The position numbers and the translations under genes are program-made. Shown piece after piece: positions 51,899 to 64,000 of a DNA stretch of 64,000 nucleotides (the first letter of the stretch is position 1; each line of letters opens with the position of its first letter). Source of the DNA: Theocolax elegans (taxonomy: Eukaryota; Arthropoda; Insecta; Hymenoptera; Cerocephalidae); NCBI GenBank assembly GCA_026168455.1, contig CM047425.1, positions 90,275,580 through 90,339,579 on the forward strand, written 5' to 3'. Below the pieces are notes generated by a model that saw nothing but the letters and a program-made list of their open reading frames with translations, ran no database searches and was not told the DNA's origin.

Positions 51899-53783
51899 TT
51901 ACGCTTCGATATTCACGTATTTGTATATCCAGTCTAAATGTTTATAGACTGCGGTAAAAATGGCAGGTACGTTTGTAGTATCGCAAAGGAATCCCGTGGA
52001 AACAATAGCAGCCAATCTATTGTTCATAATTCCTGGACCACCAGAATCACCCCTGCACGAGCTATCGTTACTTGTACCCGCGCAGATCATTTTATCTGAT
52101 ACTGGATCTAAATGGTAATCGTCTTGGCATTTAGTTAGATTGACTATCGGCAACTCCGCTGCTTTTAAGTGTAGGGTCCTTTTGTCCGCGTACTGAAATA
52201 TATTGAAAATTCGATCAAAATTTTTAAAAGTATGAAAAATTTTTAATTTAAGATTTAGCCAAGGAAAAATACGCATAGCGAGTTATATATATAGCTATAG
52301 CTGAATATAAGGCTAACCGCGCATCCCATACTTGAATCGGGAGCGCGAGCGCGCCCCTTGATTTTTTAGTTATCATAATATAAAAAATAGGATTATACTT
52401 ACGATCGTTTCTCTTCCAAAACCAGAAATAGTTAATATGTTTCCTACGAGTGGTTCATCAGTTGGTTTAGCTAGATCAATGGGTTGTTGAACATTTGAAA
52501 ATTTCATTGGTTTCTCCAACTAAAAGATAATAAATATGTTCAAACTAATCTATTATATGTAACGTGCAGTATAATATAAACGAATATTTAACAAAGTAAA
52601 ACCTGAATAAGTGCGATATCACTCGTAATAGTATAGATATGTTTTTGAAAGTCTGGGTGAACAATTATTTGCTTGATATCGTGTAGCTCACCGTCATTGT
52701 ACCTCTTGGACGCACCTGTTCTAATCTTCAGTACACTATTTGTCAAGTCTCTGCGGCGGTAATTAGATTGATTAGAATAGAACAATAACATGTGTGAAAT
52801 TCATACTGAAATGCGAACGTACTCCACACAATGCCCAGCTGTGACGAGCCATTGATTTGTGATAATGGCTGCACCGCAAATCGGTTCACCACGATCCTCT
52901 TCGTCTGGTCCATTGTCGATTATGCTTGCCTTTAGTTTAAAACAATAATCTTTCAAATATAACTATATTACGTAAATTTAACTGTACTAAATGACATTTT
53001 CATCTTAACGTTCCTGTATAAATATGCTTTATTTCCTAGTTTATTTTTACTTTATGTTCCCATTTTAATACTTTATCGAATATTATATATAACTTTAGAT
53101 TAACATTATCAATATTCCTAAACAAGCGTTAAGTACTTTACTTTAAAAAATAGATACAACGTTGAAAAAATCAACAAAATAAATTATTTCGTAATCGTCA
53201 TACTCGAATATATTAAAATTAAATAACATCTACTTACCAGATAAGAAAAGTCTTCAATTTTTACAAACTTTCCTCCTGCGATTCTTTTCCTTAGAGCCCA
53301 AGCTGGTATAAACACATTTTAAATTAAACTCAAAAATCTTCGAAATAATTAGTTGTGATTATTTTGTACACGCATCAGTCGTTAAAATTACGATATACCG
53401 CAATTGAATATTAAATATTATATCATTCTTGTTACAATTGTGTATCACGTTTATACTACAACCTCGAACATCGTATGGTTTAAATAAATAATTAATATCC
53501 GTTTGTTAAAACGAATTATTACAAATATATTATATGCCTTATTATGGAGATGATATTAATTAAATGAATTATTAAAATAAAAAAAATGAATTTTTTACTT
53601 TTGCGTCAGGTACAGCTTAATCACTCTCTGTGTAAAATTTTCAGCGTGTACGTTACAAGTTATATATAAATGTGCAAAATTATTTTAATAACACAACACT
53701 TTATAAGAATGTTTAAATTAATGATACTTACAACTTTCTAAACAAACTAAACTAGCACACAAAATAAAAAAAAATTGCTTCAT
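51899..53783 (-). CDS. Secreted chymotrypsin-like S1 serine protease, complete
   Basis: Six phase-matched exons: 53783-53732, 53302-53238, 52929-52823, 52750-52603, 52519-52403, 52192-51899 (260 codons). The signal peptide is MKQFFFILCASLVCLESSWA. A short propeptide ends LRKR before IAGG, the equivalent of the IVGG activation site. The catalytic triad is complete: His72 in VTAGHCV, Asp119 in TSDIALIQ, Ser213 in CRGDSGGP. Six residues before the serine (position 189 of chymotrypsin numbering) is Ser, not Asp, which predicts chymotrypsin-like rather than trypsin-like specificity. Cysteines flank the active-site His and Ser as usual. No CLIP or other extra domain is present, so it is a simple digestive, venom or haemolymph-type enzyme; which of these cannot be told. 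Introns are 73 to 429 bases. Confidence 0.94.
52335..52363. repeat. GC-rich hairpin in a serine protease intron
   Basis: AATCGGGAGCGCGAGCGCGC followed by CCCTTGATT is a near-perfect inverted repeat (AATC/GATT, GGG/CCC, GCGC/GCGC) inside a 210-bp AT-rich intron. Confidence 0.6.
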
Positions 53784-54849
53784 GATTAAAGAGAACGTAA
53801 GAAAGTTTAGTGTTTTCTTTCTTGTATGAAGCTTTTGCCGAACCTTTATAAAGTTTGCGGATTGTTTATTCAATACATTTGATTGCTTACTGATAAGATA
53901 GATTCAATTAATATAATCTTCAAAGTGTAATAATATTCAAAAACTTTTTGTTACCGATAGTTTTTTCCGAGAATTACTGTAAAATTGTTTATATGCCTTC
54001 ATGTACCGAATAAATCCAAAATTTGACCCAAGTTTGACCCAAATGCAGCGGACCATGACGAGTTTCACTAGCAAGTGGTCAAAAAATAACTATAGAATAA
54101 GAATAACAATCTATATTATATGCAACATAATTTAAAAACTTTTTCTAGTTCAGTAAACATTGTACATCAAAAGAATAATTCATTAGTAGTAATAAGACAG
54201 ATTATAATAAGATTACTTTACCTATTTTATTATCCCTCGAACCATTAAAAGTTTTCCTTATATTATTTGAAGTAGGGGAAATAATGATAATGCTGTTATT
54301 AAACTTTAACAAAAACTAGAAGAATTCAAATCAATTCAATGTACAATTATTGCAAAAAATTGTATTTTGTTGCCTCATCCTTTATATCAATCAGGTAAGT
54401 ATCTAGATATTAAAGATAAAATTTTCTGCGATTTTATAAGTGGCGCTGCGTATGTTATACGTACTGCATGGTTGACACCTCAGCACTTTTTTACATTGTG
54501 ATTTAATTTAAACATTAAAGTTAAAATTCATAACAGAAAAACGTTGATATAAAAGCCAAGAAAAGTAAGTAGTAGTAGTAGTAGAAATAATTACATTTTT
54601 CTTTTTACATGTTTTTTCCGACATTTATACCGCACTTAACATTAAACTTTATACTAAATATAATATTCATATATGATACATTTACATATGATAATGTATA
54701 CATTTACATTTTTATTACACTTTTATATATATACATATATTTACAAACTTTTATACCTAAACGCAATACCTAAATACAATATTTTTATTTTATTTTTCCC
54801 TATCTGCTTCCCTTACCTAATTGTTTTTCCAAGAAAAGTAAGTATTAAA

Positions 54850-55605
54850 AACTTTACGTAGTTTGAAAAAAAAATTAAAAAACCAGCAATACGCTATCGT
54901 TTATCGTCATCAAGCTATTTAGATTTCTCACTGTGACTCAGAAACAAGAACTTGTAGCATTCGCTGCAGCGTTTGCTGAAGCCGTAGTCGCAAACCATGG
55001 AACAAGATACATCTACATTACGCAACAAAAATCCTTTGGCAAATAAAGATCATTGATTTCCATCTCGTAACTTGAATGCAAGCAACCTTTAGCATCATTC
55101 GCGAGATATGACACGCAAAGCCAATATGGCGATAGGCAAACTAATAATGCAAACCATAACCAAACTTTGATTTGAAAAGAACCAAAACAATGAAACAGAA
55201 GCGGTAATCGATGTAACCGATACATCACACGATTTTATTAACATCTTAGGTGATGATTGCCTTGATGATTGTCAGATGAAAAGCGTTAGCGATCTAAATA
55301 TAATTGTATTTGACATCTATCGCACCTTAGCAATCCTTAGAATATTAACAAAAATGCCTGTTACTTTCCTTGCGTTATCGCGAATTCAGTCAAAATAATT
55401 TTAAAAACTAGAGACAAATAAACGCAACGGTAGTCATATCACGGGATCTATAACACACGGAATGCTACCTATAAGATCGCGGAAAATTTTAGCTCTAAAC
55501 GGCTACTTTCATGGCATAAAACTAGCATATACTAATGTCACTACTCGATTGATCTATTCGGACGAGGCAGCTCACACAATTACGATTGAACTTTACTTCA
55601 GGTAA
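54850..55605 (+). pseudogene. Coding-like fragments in shifted frames, unidentified
   Basis: A GC-richer block holds three successive plus-strand open stretches in different frames: about 54882-55040 (includes QKQELVAFAAAFAEAVVANH), about 55165-55398 (includes EAVIDVTDTSHDFINILGDD and FDIYRTLAILRILTKMPVT) and about 55405-55603 (includes ITHGMLPIRSRKILALNGY), the last ending in a consensus AG|GTAAGT donor. None has a clear start, and no family is recognised. They could be a frameshifted gene or mobile-element remnant, or chance. A minus-strand 71-codon frame (55228-55013) with a hydrophobic segment overlaps them. Confidence 0.2.
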
Positions 55606-55715
55606 GTTTGTCAACGACCAATTAAAAATAATATTATTTTTAAATTGTTTTGATAACAAGTGTTCATTACAATATAATGTATATATAACACATAATATTA
55701 TATAAACCGATACGG

Positions 55716-55827
55716 TGTCAATAAGTCATACTTGGTTTATCAAGAAAGTTAAGCACTAATGTAGATGCAGTTACTGTATTCTAGTAGGTGACATTTGCTG
55801 GCAAAATCTTCAAATACGTCGGTTGTC
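55716..55827 (+). pseudogene. Degenerate 5S rRNA-like sequence (5S pseudogene or 5S-derived SINE)
   Basis: GTCAATAAGTCATAC matches the 5' end pattern of 5S rRNA. AAAGTTAAGCA matches box A, GTAGATGCAGTTACT lies where the intermediate element region is, and TAGTAGGTGAC...CTGG matches box C. The end CGGTTGTC resembles the 3' arm. The order and approximate spacing fit, but about 20 bases of the loop B/C region are missing and there is no T-run terminator. It is therefore not a working 5S gene. Confidence 0.45.
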
Positions 55828-56030
55828 TTAGGTAAAGGCGTGGCAAAGACTAAAATGGGGAGAATAAATGAAATTGGAAATAAAAATGATGGGAATGCGA
55901 AAATCTCTCAGAAAGAGTTGCGTAAATTGAATTGACAAAATAACTGATAATGCGTACTAATAATATTTGGGCAGTTTCACGTCAAGTGGTGTGATGAAAA
56001 TTTTGAATCGCACCAAATTTTGAGAACAGG

Positions 56031-56856
56031 CTGGAAATATCTTCCACAAAATAGAAAAAATGTTTAACGCGTTAAAAATAATTTGACTAAGAGTTATTCC
56101 ACCATAAAAAATGGAAATTTTTCAATTAAAAAAAATTGCTATTTTAAAATCTATTTATCTCAAAATCTATGGATTTTTAAAAAAAAAAACATTACATACA
56201 ACTTTTGTTCAAAATAATAATTAGAACTTACCTACCCAGGTTACAATTCTTAATTTTAAAATCTCGAAGAGATAGAACACACGGAAATATTGATTATCAA
56301 AAAAAGGCGACCACGCCACAATTGATTTTGATCTAACACCGCTCACAAGATTACATTTTTCAAGAGCTTTCGAATGGTCGTGGTTAGATTATTGGCTAAG
56401 ATTGCTGGTGAAAGCTATGCCTTAAAATACATGAAAATTAGTGATTTTATGAGGTTTATGAGGCATAACTTACACCAGCGGTCTTGGCCAATAATCTAAC
56501 CCAAGCCATTCGAAAGCTCTCGAAAAATGTGATCTTCTGAGCGGAGTTAGATCAAAATCAATTGTGGCGTGGTCACCTTTTTTGATAATCAATATTTCCG
56601 GATGTTCTATCTCTTCGATATTTTAAAATTAAGAATTGTAACCTGGGTAGGTAAGTTCTAATTATTATTTTGAACAAAAGATGTATGTAATGTTTTTTTT
56701 TTAAAAAAATCCATAGATTTTGAGATAAATAGATTTAAAAATAGCAATTTTTTTTAATAATTGAAAAATCTCCATTTTTCATGATGGAATAACTATTAGT
56801 CAAATTATTTTTAACACGTTAAAATTATTTTTCTATTTTGTGGAAGATATTTCCAG
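56031..56856. repeat. Large foldback element: two inverted arms of about 390 bp
   Basis: The sequence from 56031 (CTGGAAATATCTTCCACAAA) is repeated in reverse complement, ending at 56856 (TTTGTGGAAGATATTTCCAG). Arms run to about 56424 and from about 56456, with a loop of only about 30 bases. Matching blocks include TAGAACTTACCTACCCAGGT with its complement near 56640, and CACAATTGATTTTGATCTAA with its complement near 56550. Arms differ at scattered positions (roughly 90% identity by eye), so it is an ageing insertion rather than an assembly artefact. No open frame is present. It resembles a nonautonomous foldback/MITE-type transposon. No clear target-site duplication was found. Confidence 0.9.
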
Positions 56857-59800
56857 CTCTTTTATGAAAATGTAGAAATAATTAAAATTCGACAAGTAAT
56901 TGTAACGGAACTTTGAATTAAATTTTGTAAAAATTGTTAAAATAAGCATAGTATATATTGTTTACATATAGGACTGTAAATAGAATTGTCAATAAAAAGA
57001 TGACTATATATAATTATCAGAAATTATTCTTATAATTTTCGATTAACAATTGAAATATAATGTTTATTCATCTCATTTTATTAAAATACTTTTAAAGAAC
57101 TAGTAATAATTAAACACTAGAGGTTACATTCTTTTGATACGATGTAACTTAAAAACAACGTTCCCATAGCGCATCTTAGCGAAATCAAAATTTAGAGTGA
57201 GGCACATGTATAGAGATAGGTAAGAGTTGCAGCCGCTGCAAACCCTCTCGGAGTGTAAAGGTATAGAGAAACGGGTCGTTGCCACCGCGGAAAGTGCACC
57301 GGAAATAGACCAGGAACTCATTAGCCACAGGAGGTAAAAGCAATCCCCTTGTTGTCTTTTTACCCCGAGTAAGCAACGTACTTCTCTCGGTTTCTGTCGG
57401 GTCTTCGTCTATCTGTCACTCCCGGTCTCTCCCTCTATAGATATAATATCAAAGGTTTTAGAAAACGATCGTCGTCGTTGAATTTTGAAACGCATGCTTT
57501 GTATTTATTGGAAAACAAGGGCGGTTTGGTAACAGGGTAACACGAGGCAACCAGTGGTAGTCGCGCGTTCATCCCCCTCGCGTGGGGTGCGCGACTTCCC
57601 CTCTGACCCGTCGCTCTTTGACTCCCGGCAACGAATGATACGAGTATATGTACAAGGGGCGGGGTGGAGCTACGCTATACGGTGTAGGTATTATGTTCGA
57701 GCATCCGACAACATATGGCGAGGGACGCAACCTATAGGGTTTCCCCACTCCCACCTTTTGTGCCCTAGTAAAACGCGTCGACGATCGGTTTGTAGTTCTA
57801 TCGATTATTTATTCAATTTTATCTCTCGGGGAAATCAAACTTTATTACAGTATTTCGAGTCGCACCTGTAACCTATTGTGGTTTGTGCATCCACTATACC
57901 TACGGTGCAGCCTTTCGAAATTCCTTTTCAAACATAAAGGGTATAATCATTTTTTTATGGAAACTGTTTTTTTTAGCGATAAGTATAAGTACCTAAATTT
58001 ATAGGTATAGGCTGTGATAAAACAGCAAAGCAATATTGGCACTAATATTTATCTAAATATTTGATTGCGAAACCTAGAGAATGGAATTATTCAACAAAAT
58101 ATTAAATTAATAATTGAAATAATTAATTTTAACAGTTTAGTGCTTAGAAGCAAAAACAAAATTGTTATTCGTTCTGTGTAACTCCAAGCGCGGATGTCTG
58201 CTTCTACACCCTGTATACCTTCTTACATTTATTTAAACAATTGAAATAATAACAATGCCAGTTTACGTTGGTCACTGTCATCCACTTTTATTTATTAGAA
58301 TAACCATTAGAAATTTTTCATTTGATTTAACGTTATATGGTAATCATCATCGTTTCAATTTTACTACATCAGCAAGTATGTATTACATGCAACTACAAGA
58401 ATAAAAAAGAGCAAAGAGAAGAATTAATTGTTGGACTATTACAATATTTTGATGCTTATTCGATTGCACAATCGGTTAGTAATTTAGAAAAGAATAAATA
58501 TTTTCTTTTCGGCTACTTTTTATCGTGACTGTTCGATTAAATCAACTTTTCTTGGAAGTATAAGCATTAAAAAAAGAAAGTATTTCTATAACGCTTAATA
58601 AAATAGATATAAATACATGTATTTATAAAGGTACTAACGTTAATGTGCCTTCTAATAGTTTACAGATTAAAGAAACAATTACTGACAAATATATATATAT
58701 ATATATATGGACGCCCGTATTATATTTTCAGTTGTTTACATATATATTCATTTACCATATATTTTTAACAAAATATTATAGATTGTAAGATATTTGAGTT
58801 TACGTGAATATTTTTAAAATATATTTTATTGTAAGAAAATAAATATGTACTTTAATGTCAACTATAGAAAACTAGACTCTACTTTTCAATCGGTACAACA
58901 TTTTATTAAAATTATATGCTAACAATAACAATCAAACTCCTAAATGTGCAGTACCACATAATTTAAAATTTGTTTAGATTGAAAAATCTCTGTAATAGCT
59001 GAAATAGTTATATATAAATCTAAAATAAATTTAGAAAAATAAAAAAGTATATATTATACTTATAAAGTATATAAAGTTGCACTTAATAAATTAAAAATTA
59101 TATATAATAAAGTAGTTTTAATTAATATGGTTTTTAAGTATAAAACATTAATTGTATTCAAGTTTTTCTTATTACAGTTATAATCAAAGATGGGAAATAT
59201 ACAAATCAAGATAAACAATATATGCTTCATTACTGAATAATGTTATTTTTTATGTTAACAAACTTCTTCAATATTAAAGAATGTCGGTATGTTGCAAATG
59301 TCAAATAAATAAATATATATACGAGATGTTAATGAATTGCAAACACGTTCGTAAGATTAAAATAACATAAGTAAAGATCACAAAAATTTTACAAATAATC
59401 GTCTAAAATAAGTATATTGATTAAAATGCTTATTTAATTCAACGCGTCGTGAAGGAAAAGAAACGTACATAGTAGAATATATACGCGAACGTCGTATAGA
59501 ATATAAATTCACCGGTAGCATGCACAAATGCTCGATCGGTAAGGGAATTGACCACGTGGACTCTTTGTACTCATCAAATCATCGCCCAGATTTAATAAAG
59601 AAGGAGGTGGCGGGTTCTCGTTTGAATGATATTAGAGCAGTATCAAAGTCACAGGTGTTCCCTTCAATCTTGGTTCATAACCGGCACACTTTCGAGGATA
59701 TACAGTGGCATCGTTCATACGTGGGTGTAGATGCACGTAAAAATGTATATATATACGTACACAAATATATATATATATATGCGTGCGGTGCGCGTTTCGG

Positions 59801-61590
59801 TGTGTGTATGCATTTAACCCAATTTTCGAGGGGACTATTTCGCGTGGATATTTCATTAATCCAGAATCTTATTTATTCTTGGAAACGATGTTCGTACGTA
59901 TAGTGAAACGTATACGTACGAATACCTTCCGCGCCGCGAAGTAATGGGTTAGAACAGATGAGCGTGTTCGATACCAGGAGTCCAGGAGCAGAGCCTGGCA
60001 TTTTCCTACAATCGAACGCGCGTTATTCGATTTAACTTTTCTATAAGTACACTTTTCCTTTCGTGCTGTAATTATTATATTTTTAATTATTTCTGAAATT
60101 AAAGTTACTACATCTTAGCGTACATTATAAGAAATTCCCGTAAATTGTCTAGATATTTGTGTGCGAGTATGTAAGCCCTTGTAAATTATTTATATTTTAA
60201 ATTAAACCTCATATTTCAGAGACATTGCATTGATTTAATATAATTCTTAATTTTTTTATACTTTGCTTAGAAGTACTTAATTAACATTTAAATCAAATAA
60301 AACACATCCAATATTGTTGATAATAAGTTGTTTTTATTTAAATATGATTTATTATATGTAAAATGTATAATATACGTCTAAAAGTATACATACTTATTAA
60401 TGCGTGTATAACTATAAAAGTTTGTATAATAACTGAATTTTAGATTACGTAAATAATAAATCGAAAATTTTTATTTAACAATTTTACATCATAATTATTA
60501 TTCATAATCTATGTATTTCTGGTTCGATTTACTTATAAAAAGACTTTATATATTATATTTGAATTTTAAATTTAATGAAATGTTCCTAAATTTAACTGAA
60601 ATTATTTTTTTATTTTTCAAAACACTTATACAATAATTTATTTATATTTAGTTATAAAAATAATTATTAAAAGTATAAATGTATCTATAGGGATATATAT
60701 ATATATTTATAACCACATTCATACATGATATCGTGTCATTATATATACCGAGCTGTATTCACTATACAAATTATTAGAATAACAATTTAAGAAAATAATA
60801 TAATTATTTAAAAAAATATATATTCGTAACATGTATTCATTATTATTTATATATGATTAAAATTTACTAATTTATAGATTACATTACTTGGCATCCATTA
60901 TACTTATTTACGTATTTCAAATCGATAAGTTTTATTAATTAAATATCGCATTTGGTGGACTACTATTACGCTTAAATAAAAATCTAAATAAATTTAATAA
61001 TAAATAATTTTCATAATCGTGCATTAAATTTAGTTATTTAAGTAACTAATGTAAATATAAAAAAGACAGATACACGAGTTTGTAATATAAGATATAATTT
61101 GATACAGCTATTAAGACAAGCTTATTACAAAATGATTTATACCTATAACATCAATAAGAAATTGTCAAGAGGGTTGCAGTAGACTGATACAGCAAAACTC
61201 TTTTATTTATTATTATTCAATACTGTATCCTCATTTGCAAACGCAATAAAAGTAAAGTGCTATATAAACTCAATTGTGATATAACATTTAACATTTAAGC
61301 GTAAACGATTAATTTAAATATGTAAACTATCAGCGTGTAGCATCAACCCAAAATGTAGGAGATCTCCAATCAAATGAATAAAAAATATTATAGAATTAAA
61401 TTGGCGTGGGCGATGAATGATAATTTGTAAGCACAGTCAACCGTACGAATTCTGATGAAACGTGTACATATACGTGGCTCACGAACGCTCAAAGGGACGT
61501 CACCGCGTTTGCTACTGCTCAGGGAAGCAGAACTAGCATGCCACGCTTTCATTTATATATGTACGGCGGGAGGGGATGAGGAGGGGAAAA

Positions 61591-61613
61591 GAGAGAGAGA
61601 GAGAGAGAGAGAG
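61591..61613 (+). repeat. (GA)n microsatellite
   Basis: About eleven GA units inside a purine-rich stretch in the right-hand gene-poor interval. Confidence 0.85.
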
Positions 61614-62497
61614 CACAGTCAAAGGGGCCGCATGCGGTTCGACGAGTCGACAAAGAACGAGTTGTCTGACGCTCCCCGCGGCTAGTAGGCGGAGACTCGA
61701 GGCCTATCGCAATAGTAGGCGCAACAGAAACGTCGCTCTTCGGCATGTTAACCTGATAGCTCTCGCGACATTTTGTATTAAAAAAAAACTAAGTCTAATA
61801 TGAATTGTCCAGTATAGTACACGATACGAGAATCAACTATCGACCGTTTACGTTTTACGTCTTATACGGTTTTCTATATTCGAAGCTAAGTCGTTTCTTG
61901 TGATGCGGTGAGTAAAACCGTCTAATCTATTAGTTACAACGAGTAATCCATTTTGAATCTGTAATTGTAACGTGCCTATAATTACAAATTAAATTTTATA
62001 TCGACGGAAAAAAAATCCGACGAATAAACCCCGAAAGGTTATTAAATTAAGAAGAATAAGAAAAATAAAAGTGACGTTTATACGAAGAGGATCTCGAAAA
62101 TGCAGGTGGTTTTGCAGGTATAAGGATTGCAACTCGAAGTACACTCGAATCGTGTATGGTATTTGTATATAGGTATATAGATCGATGAAAAAGGGGGAAG
62201 CATCCCTCGTAAACGGGTACCAAAATTACCGGCGTAATCGGCCGTAATCGCTTGGTAGGTGGGACAATAACCATTTTTTGTTTACAGATATTGGATAAGT
62301 GACAGGGAGAGGTAACAGGGCCTCATGAAACGTAGAACGTAGCTCGGACCCAAGCTCAACGGCAGAAGACCGGATAGGACATGGGTCGGATCCTCGGTAT
62401 TAATTAGGGTGGAACAATAGAGAACGAGAATTTTGACTAGGGTCGTATCACGGGCAGGAGGTCGAGGCGTGGGAGGCCTCGGGTACGCGCCAAGCCG

Positions 62498-62522
62498 CTC
62501 TCTCTCTCTCTCTCTCTCTCCC
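62498..62522 (+). repeat. (CT)n microsatellite
   Basis: About twelve CT units. A second shorter CT run follows at about 62571-62587. Confidence 0.85.
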
Positions 62523-64000
62523 TCTATCTGTCTATCTTTCTCTCTTGGGCACGACCATGTTGCACAGATATCTCTCTCTCTCTCTCTTTCTCTTGCTCGG
62601 TTCTTTTGCGCCTATACTCGCTCACGGGAGTTGGGCAAAATATATCTGCGAACTCTGATTTCAACACTGTTACAACATTGTTAGGTTTTGATTATATAGA
62701 TATACGTAAGTATATGCACTTGAAGTACAGCCACAGGAATATTTTATAATCACTGCATAAGTGTCTCTTTGCTATATAGTCCATCTTCTTTTAGTCACTC
62801 ATTTACAGGCACTCTATACAATAATGAACATTATTTGAATCATTTTTTATTGATCGTATCGATAAAATATTTATATTAATAGTTAATACTTTATGGTTCA
62901 TTTATCTTATTATGATTATCATTTCACATGTTAAATAAATTAAAATAGCGAGCTATCGTATTCGTTTAATATGCGCGATATAACAATTTAGTCTAATAAT
63001 TCTTTTTAATTTTATATTTTACTGGAAAACATGAACTGGAACTACAACAATAAATATGAATAGAATATTGTTTAAAAGTACATGTGTAATGTGTAACAGA
63101 TGACATTGTATTTAGTTAATAGAATTTTTTCATTGGATGCTACAATCGTATGTGGAACCTCTAAAATAAAAATGAAAACTAATAATTAATCACTGTTTAT
63201 TTGTTTAAATAACGTAATTGGTATTTATATATACATACATCCTTAGACAACAGGATAATACCTACAATAGCTTTAACAAGCTCGAATGTTCATTTGTATC
63301 GAAAATATGTATGCAAATATACAAGCAAAAACAAAATTTAATAATTTAAAGATTATGAAATATTATTTATTCGCATACTTAAGCATAAATACTTTTTCTC
63401 TTACTTCAACGTACCTTTATGGTATATCTATAAAAACGAAGAGAAACGTACAGTGTTGTTCGTTTACAAATATTAGATGTAAAATAAAAATTGTAGTAAG
63501 CCATCTTTCTAAAAGGGCATGTTTAATTAAAAATAATTGTATGTAGGTATATTTAGTTACACAAAATAAAGAACGTTATTTACTACGATTACAGCGAAAC
63601 AGTAACAATTCGACACAACAATATCTTATAAATTAAAAGACAATGTCAATACACACATATGTAATAATAATTATTATTTTTAGTATACAAATAATTAATA
63701 AATATTTAATTATTAATGGATAAATTAAGAGTATAAGCACACAACACTGCTTGGCGTGTAGTCGTTTAGTGTGCCAATGCGATTCTACGTTATATAGAGT
63801 CGCACGTGCGCGCATTCAGAACTGCATATACATTCTCGAGTTAATGCTTGAATGGATGCGCAAGACTGAATCTCTATTACATCTTTGCAAGGACTACTAT
63901 AGTATTAGCTATAGAACCTAGGAATAATAATACTCGTGGTTACGAGAAAGGTCACGTTTTAACTCTGTTGGAAAATTAAATAGTTGCTACAGGTACTTAC

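Larger units (their letters stand above)
56857..64000. other. Right-hand gene-poor interval
   Basis: No recognised gene. CpG-richer patches at about 57.1-57.9, 59.5-60.0, 61.45-61.75 and 62.0-62.65 kb alternate with AT-rich DNA. A 63-codon frame at 58337-58528 has a hydrophobic start (MVIIIVSILLHQQVC) but no other support. A frame from an internal ATG at 63355 to 63546 could encode a short secretory-looking peptide with five cysteines, also unsupported. Confidence 0.5.

Noticed and set aside
51899..52276. Single-exon reading of the serine protease C-terminal frame (125 codons)
   Set aside because: The first 28 codons are intron. A TTTCAG acceptor at 52195-52193 joins in phase to the exon ending at 52403.
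1..64000. CRISPR arrays, bacterial operons, prophage or plasmid features
   Set aside because: Spliced insect genes throughout, no regularly spaced repeats with unique spacers, and no prokaryotic gene structure.

Overview
This is eukaryotic nuclear DNA: AT-rich, intron-containing, with many (GA)n/(TC)n, (TG)n and (AAT)n microsatellites and CpG-rich promoter-like islands. The protein families, intron sizes and tRNA-Ala sequence fit an insect. My best inference is Hymenoptera (bee, wasp or ant), but nothing in the window proves the order. Most open frames here are chance frames in low-complexity DNA. The real genes were rebuilt by joining exons on GT-AG sites with matching phase.

Layout. (1) 0.8-14.7 kb, minus strand: the first two coding exons of calsyntenin (a cadherin-domain neuronal membrane protein), separated by a 13.5-kb intron. 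The gene continues beyond base 1. Its 5' flank (14.7-15.5 kb) is CpG-rich and full of purine/pyrimidine tracts. (2) 16-25 kb: a gene-poor desert with two weak candidate exons. (3) 25.4-28.8 kb, minus strand: a complete nine-exon TM9SF3-type nonaspanin of 589 codons. (4) 33.5-40 kb, minus strand: eleven exons of a GPI-anchored (XPNPEP2-like) Xaa-Pro aminopeptidase. A complete U3 snoRNA gene lies in one intron on the same strand, and a tRNA-Ala(AGC) gene lies just upstream of the first certain exon. (5) 43.4-47.2 kb, plus strand: a complete nine-exon secreted carboxylesterase-like protein of 552 codons in which the nucleophile serine is replaced by asparagine. (6) 49.2 kb, plus strand: a candidate signal-peptide first exon followed by a CpG-rich, G-tract-rich block. 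(7) 51.9-53.8 kb, minus strand: a complete six-exon secreted S1 serine protease of 260 codons, chymotrypsin-like. (8) 54.9-56.9 kb: a repeat-rich block with coding-like fragments, a degenerate 5S-rRNA-like sequence and a large foldback element with two arms of about 390 bp. (9) 57-64 kb: no gene found, only CpG-richer patches and microsatellites.

The protein genes are unrelated neighbours, not a pathway cluster: secretory-pathway sorting (TM9SF3), cell-surface peptide trimming (aminopeptidase P), extracellular hydrolase-fold proteins (esterase-like, S1 protease) and synaptic adhesion (calsyntenin). The most informative discoveries are the intron-nested U3 snoRNA, the esterase with a lost nucleophile, and the long foldback element. 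I found no convincing undescribed multi-gene system.
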